A stretch of DNA of 64,000 nt from Tragulus kanchil (GCA_022376925.1 JAIOJX010000025.1:184511801-184575800), one strand, 5' to 3'; numbered from the stretch's first letter, positions 31,788-41,450 are shown. Made by a program: numbers and translations. Notes: a model not told the origin generated them from the letters alone.

Positions 31788-32441
31788 ATGGAGGGCTACC
31801 CGCCGGGCTGCGGGCCGCTCGGCGAGGAGCCGGCCGAGGAGGCCGAGCCCCCGGTGGCGGCCTGGAGCGGGGACAGCGGCAATGTGTCTCAGAGCCACAG
31901 CAGCGCCTCGGGGCCGTGGGAGGACGAGGGCCCGGAGGCGGGCGCGCCGAGCCGGGACCTGCCGCTGCTGCGCCGCGCCGCCGCGGGCTACGCCGCCTGC
32001 CTGCTGCCCGGCCCGGCGGCGCGGCCCGAGGTCGAGGCGCTGGACGCGAGCCTGGAGGACCTGCTCGCCAGGGTGGACGAGTTCGCGGGCTTGCTGGACA
32101 TGCTGCGCGGCGACTCCTCCCACGTGGTCAGTGAGGGCGTGCCTCTCATCCACGCCAAGGCCTCGGAGATGCGGCGCGTCTACGGCAGGATCGACCGGCT
32201 GGAGGCCTTCGTGGGCATGATCGGCGCCAGCGTGGCCGGGCTGGAGGAGCAGGTCGCCAGGGCGGAGGCCGAGCTGGGCGCCTTCCCCAGCACCTTCAGG
32301 AAGCTCCTGCACACGATCAGCGTGCCCGCCTTCTTCAGCAGGGCGCCCTCCGGCAGGTCCCAGCCGGCCGGCTACGAGCCCCCCGTGGTGTTCCGGACGG
32401 AAGACCACTTTCCCTGCTGCGGCGAAAGCCCGCGGGTCTGA
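31788..32441 (+). CDS. BLOC1S4: BLOC1S4 (BLOC-1 subunit 4, cappuccino), copy A
   Basis: Single-exon ORF of 217 codons. BLOC-1 subunit 4 is a cytosolic component of the eight-subunit BLOC-1 complex (with BLOC1S1-3, 5, 6, dysbindin and snapin), which acts in biogenesis of lysosome-related organelles; the mouse mutant is cappuccino. Visible here: an acidic/Ser-rich N-terminus (residues 1-55) with the VSQSHSSASGPWEDEG block (33-48), a heptad-like helical region (about 81-165) containing RGDSSHVVSEGVP (107-119), and the C-terminal FRTEDHFPCC (202-211). All are hallmarks I recall from the human protein, which is also 217 aa. I chose this start because it gives that length and has a strong Kozak context (G at -3 and +4). 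The frame is open further upstream, with in-frame ATGs at 31635 and 31704. An identical ORF lies 1,096 bp downstream, probably an assembly duplicate. No introns or frame damage. Confidence 0.96.
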   Translation: MEGYPPGCGPLGEEPAEEAEPPVAAWSGDSGNVSQSHSSASGPWEDEGPEAGAPSRDLPLLRRAAAGYAACLLPGPAARPEVEALDASLEDLLARVDEFAGLLDMLRGDSSHVVSEGVPLIHAKASEMRRVYGRIDRLEAFVGMIGASVAGLEEQVARAEAELGAFPSTFRKLLHTISVPAFFSRAPSGRSQPAGYEPPVVFRTEDHFPCCGESPRV

Positions 32442-32525
32442 TCGGCCGGACGGCGGCGCGAGAGCCGGGCCTGAAACGACCTCGACCCTTAGGTCCGTTG
32501 GAGACGCTGTTGCAGACCTGCGTGG

Positions 32526-32622
32526 AAGGGCATGGCAACCCAGTATTCGGGCCTGAAATCAAAGAGGAGCCTGGCGGCTGCTGCCACGGGTGCACAGGGT
32601 CGGACACGACTGAACTCACTTA
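32526..32622 (+). mobile_element. Bov-tA SINE right half, noisy D9 copy
   Basis: Error-rich copy of 31415-31528: ACCCAGTATTC for ACCCACTCCAGTATTC, GCTGCCACGGGTGC for GCTGCCCACGGGGTGC. Confidence 0.8.
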
Positions 32623-32654
32623 GCTGGACGCCTACCCGTTTTTATTATCTCAAA

Positions 32655-32883
32655 AGGGTCCTGAGCGAGAGCACCTGCGCGCGATCACAATGCGCGTGCC
32701 AGAGCCCTCGGCGGCCGGAAGCGGAGATGTGTGCGCGTGCGCGTGGGATCGGAAACCCGAAGCAAACGTTGGTGCGCGTGCGCGTACGTGCTCGCGCAGA
32801 TGCCGACGCAGCGCCGCGCGTGCGCCAGGGGCCTGCGCGCGCAAAGCCGGAAGCAGGGCTGGCTGTCGGGGCGGTCCTGGGCC
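32655..32883 (+). promoter_or_regulatory. BLOC1S4: BLOC1S4 CpG-island promoter, copy B
   Basis: Repeat of the promoter at 31560-31787 with the same paired NRF-1-like and ETS-type boxes, offset 1,096 bp. Its upstream flank (32526-32640) is an indel-ridden version of the SINE before copy A, arguing that it is not an independent promoter. Confidence 0.55.
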
Positions 32884-33537
32884 ATGGAGGGCTACCCGCC
32901 GGGCTGCGGGCCGCTCGGCGAGGAGCCGGCCGAGGAGGCCGAGCCCCCGGTGGCGGCCTGGAGCGGGGACAGCGGCAATGTGTCTCAGAGCCACAGCAGC
33001 GCCTCGGGGCCGTGGGAGGACGAGGGCCCGGAGGCGGGCGCGCCGAGCCGGGACCTGCCGCTGCTGCGCCGCGCCGCCGCGGGCTACGCCGCCTGCCTGC
33101 TGCCCGGCCCGGCGGCGCGGCCCGAGGTCGAGGCGCTGGACGCGAGCCTGGAGGACCTGCTCGCCAGGGTGGACGAGTTCGCGGGCTTGCTGGACATGCT
33201 GCGCGGCGACTCCTCCCACGTGGTCAGTGAGGGCGTGCCTCTCATCCACGCCAAGGCCTCGGAGATGCGGCGCGTCTACGGCAGGATCGACCGGCTGGAG
33301 GCCTTCGTGGGCATGATCGGCGCCAGCGTGGCCGGGCTGGAGGAGCAGGTCGCCAGGGCGGAGGCCGAGCTGGGCGCCTTCCCCAGCACCTTCAGGAAGC
33401 TCCTGCACACGATCAGCGTGCCCGCCTTCTTCAGCAGGGCGCCCTCCGGCAGGTCCCAGCCGGCCGGCTACGAGCCCCCCGTGGTGTTCCGGACGGAAGA
33501 CCACTTTCCCTGCTGCGGCGAAAGCCCGCGGGTCTGA
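32884..33537 (+). CDS. BLOC1S4: BLOC1S4, copy B (probable assembly duplicate)
   Basis: Second 217-codon BLOC1S4 ORF, with a translation identical to the copy at 31788-32441 and the same upstream promoter sequence. Unlike copy A, this copy runs into a genuine-looking 3' UTR with an AATAAA at 34045. Copy A is cut about 85 bp after its stop codon, where the sequence jumps back into SINE sequence from upstream of the gene. The pair therefore looks like one gene whose 5' flank, CDS and 3' UTR start were written twice. True tandem retro- or gene duplication is possible but less likely, since there is no divergence and sixteen duplications of similar period occur in this window. If only one gene is annotated, the promoter at 31560-31787 plus this copy's 3' end describe it best. 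Confidence 0.85.
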   Translation: MEGYPPGCGPLGEEPAEEAEPPVAAWSGDSGNVSQSHSSASGPWEDEGPEAGAPSRDLPLLRRAAAGYAACLLPGPAARPEVEALDASLEDLLARVDEFAGLLDMLRGDSSHVVSEGVPLIHAKASEMRRVYGRIDRLEAFVGMIGASVAGLEEQVARAEAELGAFPSTFRKLLHTISVPAFFSRAPSGRSQPAGYEPPVVFRTEDHFPCCGESPRV

Positions 33538-34068
33538 TCGGCCGGACGGCGGCGCGAGAGCCGGGCCTGAAACGACCTCGACCCTTAGGTCCGTTGGAGA
33601 CGCTGTTGCCAGACCTGCGTGGGGCTGGAGTGGGGACCGGTGACTGTTGCATTTTGCACACTCGACTTCTCGCTGTCGTCATCGGTTCTTGTGGGATGTA
33701 CGGGTTTCTGCGTCTTCCAGTGCAAACTGCAAACATGAAAGCTGCTTGGTCGGGGGATCCGGGAAGCGAAATGACCTCCCTTGCACCCTGGCAGGACTGT
33801 TATTTTTATGATTTTACAGCTCAGCTAACAGCATTGCCTTTTCATGACTTGTATGTTTATAATACTCTTAGGAAAACTGCCGAGCCTTTTGACGCCTTGT
33901 TAATTCAATCCTAACAACCTACCGACCAGAGATGTATTAATACCTCTGTTTTCACCCAAACTGTTGACTGGAGAGGTTGCAGTATCCACTTAATAGAACT
34001 GGTCACTGGCCACTGGCCTGCCTTTCTGCAGAAGTCTCCCGGTCAATAAAGGGCTGATAGTGATTCAG
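33538..34068 (+). promoter_or_regulatory. BLOC1S4: BLOC1S4 3' UTR and polyadenylation signal
   Basis: About 530 bp of non-repetitive sequence follows the copy B stop codon and contains one canonical AATAAA at 34045-34050, after which the DNA becomes AT-rich. This gives a transcript of about 1.3-1.5 kb, in line with what I recall for the human mRNA. Cleavage would fall about 15-25 bp after the signal. Only the first 80-85 bp of this UTR exist after copy A. Confidence 0.65.
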
Positions 34069-34390
34069 ATTTCTATAGTATATTTTTAGGGTAAATGGTA
34101 AATTATTTAAAATTATATTAAGCTTTCCATACAATGAATTGCAAGCCAAAGGAAATTATACAATTTCTGAGAAACTATATTGATTTATCACAACTCATTC
34201 TGAAGTTGTACCTGGAAGTATGACCTCACAGTCTTAATTTGTCCATAGCACACATGTGTGTATATATTTGATTGTGAACATTTGGTTTATAATTTTTAAA
34301 TTTAAAAATTTAGATTTTATGGGCAAAGCGTTCCATCTGAAAAGGACTTTCCACGTTTCGCCTTTTGTTGGAGTGTGGACATGCTGCGTA
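34069..34390. other. AT-rich intergenic stretch
   Basis: No gene or named repeat; low G+C directly after the BLOC1S4 poly-A signal. Confidence 0.4.
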
Positions 34391-34628
34391 TATTGTTTTG
34401 TCGCTGGTCAGTCGCTCAGTCGTGTCCGTGGGCCGAGCACCCCGGGCTTCCCTGTCCTTCACCATCTCCCGGAGCTTGCTCAGATTCATGTCCGTTGACT
34501 TGGTGATGCCATCCAACCATCTCGTCCTCTGTCGCCCACTTCTCCTCCTGCCCTCCACCTTGCCCAGCGTCAGGGTCTCTTTCAGGTGAGTCGTCTCTTT
34601 GCATCAGTCCTTCCAGTGAATATTCAAT
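34391..34628 (-). mobile_element. BovB LINE 3' end fragment
   Basis: Antisense: GTCGCTCAGTCGTGTCCG, CACCATCTCCCGGAGCTTGC, CTTCCAGTGAATATTCA; internal deletion near 34608. Confidence 0.88.
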
Positions 34629-34821
34629 AGTATATGATTCTGGAGTGGGATAAAGAAAGTTCACAGCGTTAGGTATTTCTCCTCAAAACGAATAGTTAAA
34701 TCATGTGTGGGACGCGAGGACTGTGTTGGGATTTTGTTCTTCTCCCTGGTGACACGGAATCCTGAAGATGCCTTGCAGGTGCGGCGGACTCATCTCTTCT
34801 ACAAGGCGGTCCTCCCAGCTT

Positions 34822-35026
34822 GCTGTTGTTCAGTCGCTGGGTTGTGTCAGAGTCTTCTGCGACTCCGCGGACCGTAGCCCGCCGGTCTCCTCTGTCCATG
34901 GGGTTCTCCAGGCAGGAACACTGGCGTGGGCTGCCATTTCCCTCTGCAGGGGATCTTTCCGACCCAGGGGTCAAACCCGCATCTCCTGCATGCGCAGGTG
35001 GACTCTACAGCAGAGCCACCTGGGGG
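34822..35026 (-). mobile_element. Bov-tA SINE
   Basis: Antisense; GCTGTTGTTCAGTCGCTGGG to GAGCCACCTGGGGGA. Its right 125 bp recur at 36090-36207. Confidence 0.87.
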
Positions 35027-35333
35027 ACCTGAGCGTCCTACGTAATAGGCCTTAAGTAAGCGCACACCTTAGGCTGCACGTATGTCGTTTATCATGGATC
35101 CTAAAGGTTTGTAAAGTAGGTACACGCTCACTTATCTGTGTGTTACGAGAAATCCGTTGTGAACCTTTGACCTTAGCTTTCATGGACCTTCTGTGTCAGT
35201 CATTTATGTTTTTTTATTCATGTCGTCCACTAATTACAAATTAAGTAACTACTGAATATAGGTGTGGAGAGAACAAGTGACCAACGTAGAGTATTTGATG
35301 CCTGCTGGGTGCCTGCTGTCAGTAGCTGGTAGA

Positions 35334-35451
35334 GGCCGCCCAGGTGGTGCTCGTAAAGAGCCCGCCAGTCAGTGCAGCAGACATAAGAGATGAGGGTTTG
35401 ATCCCTGGGTCTGGAAGATCCCCTGGAGGAGGGCACGGCAACCCACTCCAG
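35334..35451 (+). mobile_element. Bov-tA SINE, left part, copy A
   Basis: Interrupted by another SINE; ends at target-site CCCACTCCAG (35442-35451) and resumes at 35801. Confidence 0.88.
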
Positions 35452-35800
35452 GGTTCTTTTTTTTATTAGAAATAATTATTTTTGGCTGTCTGGGTCTTCA
35501 CTGCTGCCACAGGTTCTTCCCTAGTTGCAGGGAGTGGAGGTACTCTCTAGTGGAGGCGAGCAGGCTTCTTGTTGCGGTGACTTGTCTTGTGGGAGTTGGG
35601 CTCCAGGGCACACGGGCTTCAGTTGTTGCGGCCCACGGGCTCCACAGTTGCGGCTCCGAGGCTCTAGAGCACAGGCTCCATCGTTGTGGCTCATGGGCTT
35701 CGTTGCTCCACAGCATGTGGGATCTTTCCAGACCAGGGATTGAACCCGTGTCTCCTGCATTGGCAGGAGAACTCTTTACCACTGAGCCACCAGGGAAGCC
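35452..35800 (-). mobile_element. CHR-type SINE nested in Bov-tA, copy A
   Basis: 349-bp antisense long-form element flanked by a perfect 10-bp target-site duplication CCCACTCCAG. Confidence 0.92.
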
Positions 35801-35902
35801 CCCACTCCAGTATTCTGTCTAGAGAATCCCATGGACAGAGGAGCCTGGCAGGCCATGGTCCGCGGGATTGCCGTGAATCCGACACGACATAGTGACTTAG
35901 GA
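35801..35902 (+). mobile_element. Bov-tA SINE, right part, copy A
   Basis: Completes the Bov-tA begun at 35334: AGAGAATCCCATGGACAGAG to CGACATAGTGACTTAGG. Confidence 0.88.
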
Positions 35903-36514
35903 TGCACACGCGCGTGTCCGCTGAGTATGAAAACAGCTTCCTTACGTAGCCTGCGTGTTACTAAACCGTCTTTTAGTTTATAGTTAACATTTTAAAAGTA
36001 GTAATTAAGGCAAAGTATGAAGAATTAGAGTAATTTTATTTTTTTTTAAAGATTTATTTATTTATTTTGGGCGGGGGTCAGATTGGGTTCTCCAGGCAGG
36101 AACACTGGCGTGGGCTGCCTTTTCCCCTCTGCAGGGGATCTTTCCACCCAGGGTCAAACCCGCATCTCCTGCATGCGCAGGTGGACTCTACAGCAGAGCC
36201 ACCTGGGGACCTGAGCGTCCTACGTAATAGGCCTTAAGTAAGCGCACACCTTAGGCTGCACGTATGTCGTTTATCATGGATCCTAAAGGTTTGTAAAGTA
36301 GGTACACGCTCACTTATCTGTGTGTTACGAGAAATCCGTTGTGAACCTTTGACCTTAGCTTTCATGGACCTTCTGTGTCAGTCATTTATGTTTTTTTATT
36401 CATGTCGTCCACTAATTACAAATTAAGTAACTACTGAATATAGGTGTGGAGAGAACAAGTGACCAACGTAGAGTATTTGATGCCTGCTGGGTGCCTGCTG
36501 TCAGTAGCTGGTAG

Positions 36515-37084
36515 AGGCCGCCCAGGTGGTGCTCGTAAAGAGCCCGCCAGTCAGTGCAGCAGACATAAGAGATGAGGGTTTGATCCCTGGGTCTGGAAGA
36601 TCCCCTGGAGGAGGGCACGGCAACCCACTCCAGGGTTCTTTTTTTTATTAGAAATAATTATTTTTGGCTGTCTGGGTCTTCACTGCTGCCACAGGTTCTT
36701 CCCTAGTTGCAGGGAGTGGAGGTACTCTCTAGTGGAGGCGAGCAGGCTTCTTGTTGCGGTGACTTGTCTTGTGGGAGTTGGGCTCCAGGGCACACGGGCT
36801 TCAGTTGTTGCGGCCCACGGGCTCCACAGTTGCGGCTCCGAGGCTCTAGAGCACAGGCTCCATCGTTGTGGCTCATGGGCTTCGTTGCTCCACAGCATGT
36901 GGGATCTTTCCAGACCAGGGATTGAACCCGTGTCTCCTGCATTGGCAGGAGAACTCTTTACCACTGAGCCACCAGGGAAGCCCCCACTCCAGTATTCTGT
37001 CTAGAGAATCCCATGGACAGAGGAGCCTGGCAGGCCATGGTCCGCGGGATTGCCGTGAATCCGACACGACATAGTGACTTAGGA
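36515..37084. mobile_element. Nested Bov-tA / CHR-type SINE, copy B
   Basis: D10 copy of 35334-35902: Bov-tA left part to 36633, antisense SINE 36634-36982, Bov-tA right part from 36983. Confidence 0.88.
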
Positions 37085-37221
37085 TGCACACGCGGCGTGT
37101 CCGCTGAGTATGAAAACAGCTTCCTTACGTAGCCTGCGTGTTACTAAACCGTCTTTTAGTTTATAGTTAACATTTTAAAAGTAGTAATTAAGGCAAAGTA
37201 TGAAGAATTAGAGTAATTTTA

Positions 37222-37547
37222 TTTTTTTTTAAAGATTTATTTATTTATTTTGGGCGGGGGTCAGATTGGGTAGGGAGGGGAGCGGGCGGACCACTTCTAT
37301 TGGTCTTTCATTTCTCTATTTTCATCTGTCTTTCTTCTTTGGCTCCTGTGGGCCTCCCATCGCGGTGGTGTCTGTCGCTGCAGAGCGCCGGCTCTGGGCG
37401 CATGCGCTCCAGAGCTCCAGCTTGGTAATTGGATACATCGGTCCAGCCGCTCCGCGGCACTTGGGATCTTCCCAGGCCAGGGATCGAACCGGCGCCCCTT
37501 GCATTGCAAGGCGGTGTCCTTACCCACTGGACCACCAGGGGAAGCTC
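37222..37547 (-). mobile_element. CHR-type SINE 1 of the D11 trio
   Basis: Antisense SINE with a poly-T/AT-rich left end. Perfect 13-bp target-site duplication TAGAGTAATTTTA at 37209-37221 and 37548-37560, so this is an authentic insertion. Confidence 0.92.
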
Positions 37548-37792
37548 TAGAGTAATTTTAAAGGTGAGCTTTAGTACCTATATAATAAAACCCCAGATTC
37601 CAAAAAGCGTAAGTTAGCAAGTGTGCTATAAAGTAAAATTTTCTTAATTAGGAATATATAATGTTTAGATATTTACTTTCACAACTTACAAAAAAAGTAA
37701 ATTGGGTTAAAATTAAAGGTATAATAATCAGTAGAAGAGTGAAAATCAGTTTAACATGTTTTAAAACTGATACTATGCAATGCACTTCCTTT

Positions 37793-38053
37793 TTTTTTTT
37801 TTTGGCCACTTCTATTGGTCTTTCATTTCATTTTCATCCGTCTTTGTTCTTTGTAGACCTTCCATCGCAGTGGCATCTGTCGTTGCAGAGCGCCGGCTCT
37901 GGGCGCATGCGCTCCAGAGCTCCGGCTCGGTAGTTGAACACATCGGTCCAGCCGCTCCGCAGCACGTGGGATCTTCCCAGGCCAGGGATCGAACCGGCGC
38001 CCCTTGCGCTGCAAGGCAGTGTCCTTACCCACTGGACCACCAGGGGAAGCTCT
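37793..38053 (-). mobile_element. Chimeric CHR-type SINE 2 of the D11 trio
   Basis: Left flank (CAATGCACTTCC) is that of SINE 3 and right flank (TAGAGTAATTTTA) that of SINE 1. Its own flanks do not match each other, and its diagnostic bases are a mixture of SINE 1 and SINE 3. It is therefore a recombinant, not an insertion. Confidence 0.85.
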
Positions 38054-38297
38054 AGAGTAATTTTAAAGGTGAGCTTTAGTACCTATATAATAAAACCCCA
38101 GATTCCAAAAAGCGTAAGTTAGCAAGTGTGCTATAAAGTAAAATTTTCTTAATTAGGAATATATAATGTTTAGATATTTACTTTCACAACTTACAAAAAA
38201 AGTAAATTGGGTTAAAATTAAAGGTATAATAATCAGTAGAAGAGTGAAAATCAGTTTAACATGTTTTAAAACTGATACTATGCAATGCACTTCCTTT

Positions 38298-38557
38298 TTT
38301 TTTTTTTTGGCCACTTCTATTGGTCTTTCATTTCATTTTCATCCGTCTTTGTTCTTTGTAGACCTTCCATCGCAGTGGCCTCTGTTGTCGCAGAGCACCG
38401 ATTCCGGGCGCATGCGCCCCAGAGCTCCGGCTCGGTAGTTGAACACATCAGTCCAGCCGCTCCGCAGCACGTGGGATCTTCCCAGGCCAGGGATCGAACC
38501 GGCGCCCCTTGCGCTGCAAGGCAGTGTCCCTACCTAGTGGACCACCAGGGGAAGCCC
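38298..38557 (-). mobile_element. CHR-type SINE 3 of the D11 trio
   Basis: Antisense SINE; flanks CAATGCACTTCCTT and CAATTCACTTCCTT form a target-site duplication with one mismatch, so this is an authentic insertion. Confidence 0.88.
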
Positions 38558-38572
38558 CAATTCACTTCCTTT

Positions 38573-38690
38573 TGTGTGTGTGTTTGGCCACACCTTGAAG
38601 CTTGCAGGATCTTAGTTTCACCACCAAGGATTGACCTAAGCCCTCCACAGTGAAAGGGTGGTATCCTAACCCCCGGATCACCAGAAATTC
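38573..38690 (-). mobile_element. CHR-type SINE, diverged
   Basis: TTTGGCCACACCTTGAAGC, AAGGATTGACCTAAGCCC, GGATCACCAG; older than neighbouring SINEs by divergence. Confidence 0.7.
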
Positions 38691-38793
38691 TCAAAAAGCC
38701 CTGGTTTGGAAGATAATTCACATCGTTCTCTGTGCACCTTGTCCCTGAGGGACCTTGGGCTCTGAGATCACTTAGTCATCTGGTGTTGCTTCT

Positions 38794-38975
38794 TTTTTTT
38801 TTTTTAAATATTTATTTATTTTGGGATCATTGGTTTCAGAATGCAGGCTCAGTATTTCTGGTGCACAGGCTTAGTTCCCCCATGGCATGTGGGGATCTTC
38901 CCAAACCAGGGATCGAACCAGAGTCCCCTGCATTGCAAGGCAAACTCTTAACCACTAGACCGTCTGGGAAGCCCC
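38794..38975 (-). mobile_element. CHR-type SINE with target-site duplication, copy A
   Basis: Poly-T start and GTCTGGGAAGCCCC end; flanked by CTGGTGTTGCTTCT at 38780-38793 and 38976-38989. Confidence 0.9.
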
Positions 38976-38989
38976 CTGGTGTTGCTTCT

Positions 38990-39890
38990 GAGGTTTCTCC
39001 ATGGAGTAGTGCAGGGCCCCCTTTGGAATGGGGACTGGAAGCTGGTGTGCGTGGTGCAAGACGGCTCTCAGACCACGCTCCTGCTCCTGTCTTCAGAACG
39101 GAGGTTGGGGGCCAGCCCACCCTGCCCTGATGGGCCCTGCCGCCTTCGGGCCTTCTCCTGGTGCCCTCCTCTTCCCCATCCCCCCCACCCCCCCAGATCA
39201 TCTGGAGAGTTCACTGAGCACTCCTGGATCTTGGAAAACTGATCCTTCCACCTCTTCCTAGGTCAGTAACAAGCTGGGAGGGAGGCATCCCTCCCTAGAC
39301 TGTCGGGGGAAGGCCCTGTCGTCATTGCTGGGAGACCCCTGCAGACCTCTGCTGCCAGGTCTAGAGCTCCCCCACTTTCTAGAAGTGGAAGCAAGGCTAG
39401 GGGTGGGGTCTAGTAAAGGTTAGTGGAAGCCCGCGCCAGTCACCCTGGAATCATGTAGCTTGTTCTTCATCCCTATACCAAGGGTATCGTGAGCACTTAG
39501 CATGGGCAGGAGCACCGGGACCTCCCTTCAGCTGTCCACGGGCGACCCCAGGCGCTCGGGCGTCCCCCTGGACACACTCAGAAGCTTGCGTACTGTTCAC
39601 GCGTGTGGAACTAGGCCGCGCTCACCTTGTCGCTTCTCATCCTCCGAGCCAGAACTTTCAGGAATATGAGCCTTGGCCCCTGTGTGAGGAGGTGGGTCTG
39701 TCGTGAGTGTGAGTGTGAGTCCCAGCCAGTCAGGCAGCTCGTGCGGACCGACTGAGCGAGGACAGGCGTCCAGAGAGTCCCTGAAGGGCCAGACAGTGAC
39801 AGGAATCGCAGGCCACCGGTGTCACGGCCCTCACTCCAGCCTTGTGCAAACAGCCACAGACAACTTGTAAACAACCAGGCAACCTGTATC
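38990..39890. other. Unassigned sequence (repeated at 40094-40988)
   Basis: About 900 bp without recognisable repeats or conserved exons. Minor GAGTGT repetition at about 39703-39718. Confidence 0.4.
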
Positions 39891-39897
39891 TGCTTCT

Positions 39898-40079
39898 TTT
39901 TTTTTTTTAAATATTTATTTATTTTGGGATCATTGGTTTCAGAATGCAGGCTCAGTATTTCTGGTGCACAGGCTTAGTTCCCCCATGGCATGTGGGGATC
40001 TTCCCAAACCAGGGATCGAACCAGAGTCCCCTGCATTGCAAGGCAAACTCTTAACCACTAGACCGTCTGGGAAGCCCCC
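39898..40079 (-). mobile_element. CHR-type SINE, copy B
   Basis: D12 copy of 38794-38975. Here only the right-hand target site is intact; the left flank (CTGCTTCT) belongs to the junction. Confidence 0.85.
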
Positions 40080-41022
40080 TGGTGTTGCTTCTGAGGTTTC
40101 TCCATGGAGTAGTGCAGGGCCCCCTTTGGAATGGGGACTGGAAGCTGGTGTGCGTGGTGCAAGACGGCTCTCAGACCACGCTCCTGCTCCTGTCTTCAGA
40201 ACGGAGGTTGGGGGCCAGCCCACCCTGCCCTGATGGGCCCTGCCGCCTTCGGGCCTTCTCCTGGTGCCCTCCTCTTCCCCCCCCACCCACAGATCACCTG
40301 GAGCGTTCACTGAGCACTCCTGGATCTTGGAAAACTGATCCTTCCACCTCTTCCTAGGTCAGTAACAAGCTGGGAGGGAGGCATCCCTCCCTAGACTGTC
40401 GGGGGAAGGCCCTGTCGTCATTGCTGGGAGACCCCTGCAGACCTCTGCTGCCAGGTCTAGAGCTCCCCCACTTTCTAGAAGTGGAAGCAAGGCTAGGGGT
40501 GGGGTCTAGTAAAGGTTAGTGGAAGCCCGCGCCAGTCACCCTGGAATCATGTAGCTTGTTCTTCATCCCTATACCAAGGGTATCGTGAGCACTTAGCATG
40601 GGCAGGAGCACCGGGACCTCCCTTCAGCTGTCCACGGGCGACCCCAGGCGCTCGGGCGTCCCCCTGGACACACTCAGAAGCTTGCGTACTGTTCACGCGT
40701 GTGGAACTAGGCCGCGCTCACCTTGTCGCTTCTCATCCTCCGAGCCAGAACTTTCAGGAATATGAGCCTTGGCCCCTGTGTGAGGAGGTGGGTCTGTCGT
40801 GAGTGTGAGTGTGAGTCCCAGCCAGTCAGGCAGCTCGTGCGGACCGACTGAGCGAGGACAGGCGTCCAGAGAGTCCCTGAAGGGCCAGACAGTGACAGGA
40901 ATCGCAGGCCACCGGTGTCACGGCCCTCACTCCAGCCTTGTGCAAACAGCCACAGACAACTTGTAAACAACCAGGCAACCTGTATGCGCTTAAAGCTTTA
41001 CTTATAAAAACAGGTTTTTCTT

Positions 41023-41330
41023 GGGCTTCCCTGGTGACTCAGTGGTCAACAGTCCACCTGCCAGTGCAGGCGACACGGGTGTGATCCCTGGTCCGGGAGG
41101 ATGCCACGTGTCGCGGAGCAGTGAAGCCCATGTGCCGTGACTACAGAGCCCGTGCTGCGGAGCCCGGGGGCCACAACTACTGAAACCTCGAGCCCTGGAG
41201 CCCGTGGTCTGTGACAAGAGACGCCACTGCGGTGAGAAGCCCGTGCTCCGCGCCCGGAGAGCAGCCCCGCCCGCCACGGTCAGAGCAAAGCCCAAGCAGC
41301 AGCAAAGACCCGGCACAGCCAGAAATTCAA
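41023..41330 (+). mobile_element. CHR-type SINE, long form
   Basis: GGGCTTCCCTGGTGACTCAG head, CGGAGCAGTGAAGCCC, GGCACAGCCAGAAATTC; high CpG content suggests a fairly young copy. Confidence 0.88.
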
Positions 41331-41342
41331 AAATACGTTTTT

Positions 41343-41450
41343 GTTTTTGTTTTGAGAGGAAAGTAAAGTTTATTAGAGTAGGGGAAGGGAGAGTCGCTGC
41401 CAGAACAATGAGCCGGCTCAAAGGAGAACAGACCCCAAGATATGTATTTC
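41343..41450 (-). mobile_element. Possible LTR fragment
   Basis: AGTAAAGTTTATTAGAGTAG followed by GA-rich text resembles the antisense end of a ruminant LTR; ends not defined. Confidence 0.35.

Larger units (their letters stand above)
31415..33621. repeat. Tandem duplication D9 carrying BLOC1S4 (offset 1096)
   Basis: 31415-32525 is repeated at 32526-33621. Copy B opens with a SINE segment that has at least seven small deletions relative to 31415-31525, then is identical through promoter and CDS. Copy A ends with one lost base (TTGCAGACC against TTGCCAGACC) just before the jump. Confidence 0.94.
34902..37271. repeat. Tandem duplication D10 (offset 1182)
   Basis: 34902-36089 is repeated at 36090-37271. 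The first 60 bp of copy B show lost bases in homopolymers. The nested SINE and its target-site duplications are copied intact. Copy B runs on into a full SINE that is only just entered in copy A. Confidence 0.93.
37549..38558. repeat. Tandem duplication D11 (505-bp unit, SINE-flanked)
   Basis: 37549-38053 is repeated at 38054-38558: about 240 bp of unique AT-rich DNA plus an antisense CHR-type SINE. The period (505 bp) and the junction inside homologous SINEs set it apart from the 1.1-kb series. Unequal exchange between the flanking SINEs explains it well. Confidence 0.9.
38786..40988. repeat. Tandem duplication D12 (offset 1103 to 1096)
   Basis: 38786-39890 is repeated at 39891-40988. Differences are a shorter C-run (39179-39196 against 40280-40290) and a few substitutions beside it. 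The junction is at the poly-T of an antisense CHR-type SINE. Confidence 0.93.

Noticed and set aside
31554..32408. 284-codon minus-strand ORF opposite BLOC1S4
   Set aside because: Shadow of a GC-rich coding exon; low-complexity Arg/Ala/Gly translation with no family, while the plus strand encodes a recognised protein.
33594..33914. 106-codon ORF after BLOC1S4 copy B
   Set aside because: Lies in the 3' UTR and lacks any recognisable domain.
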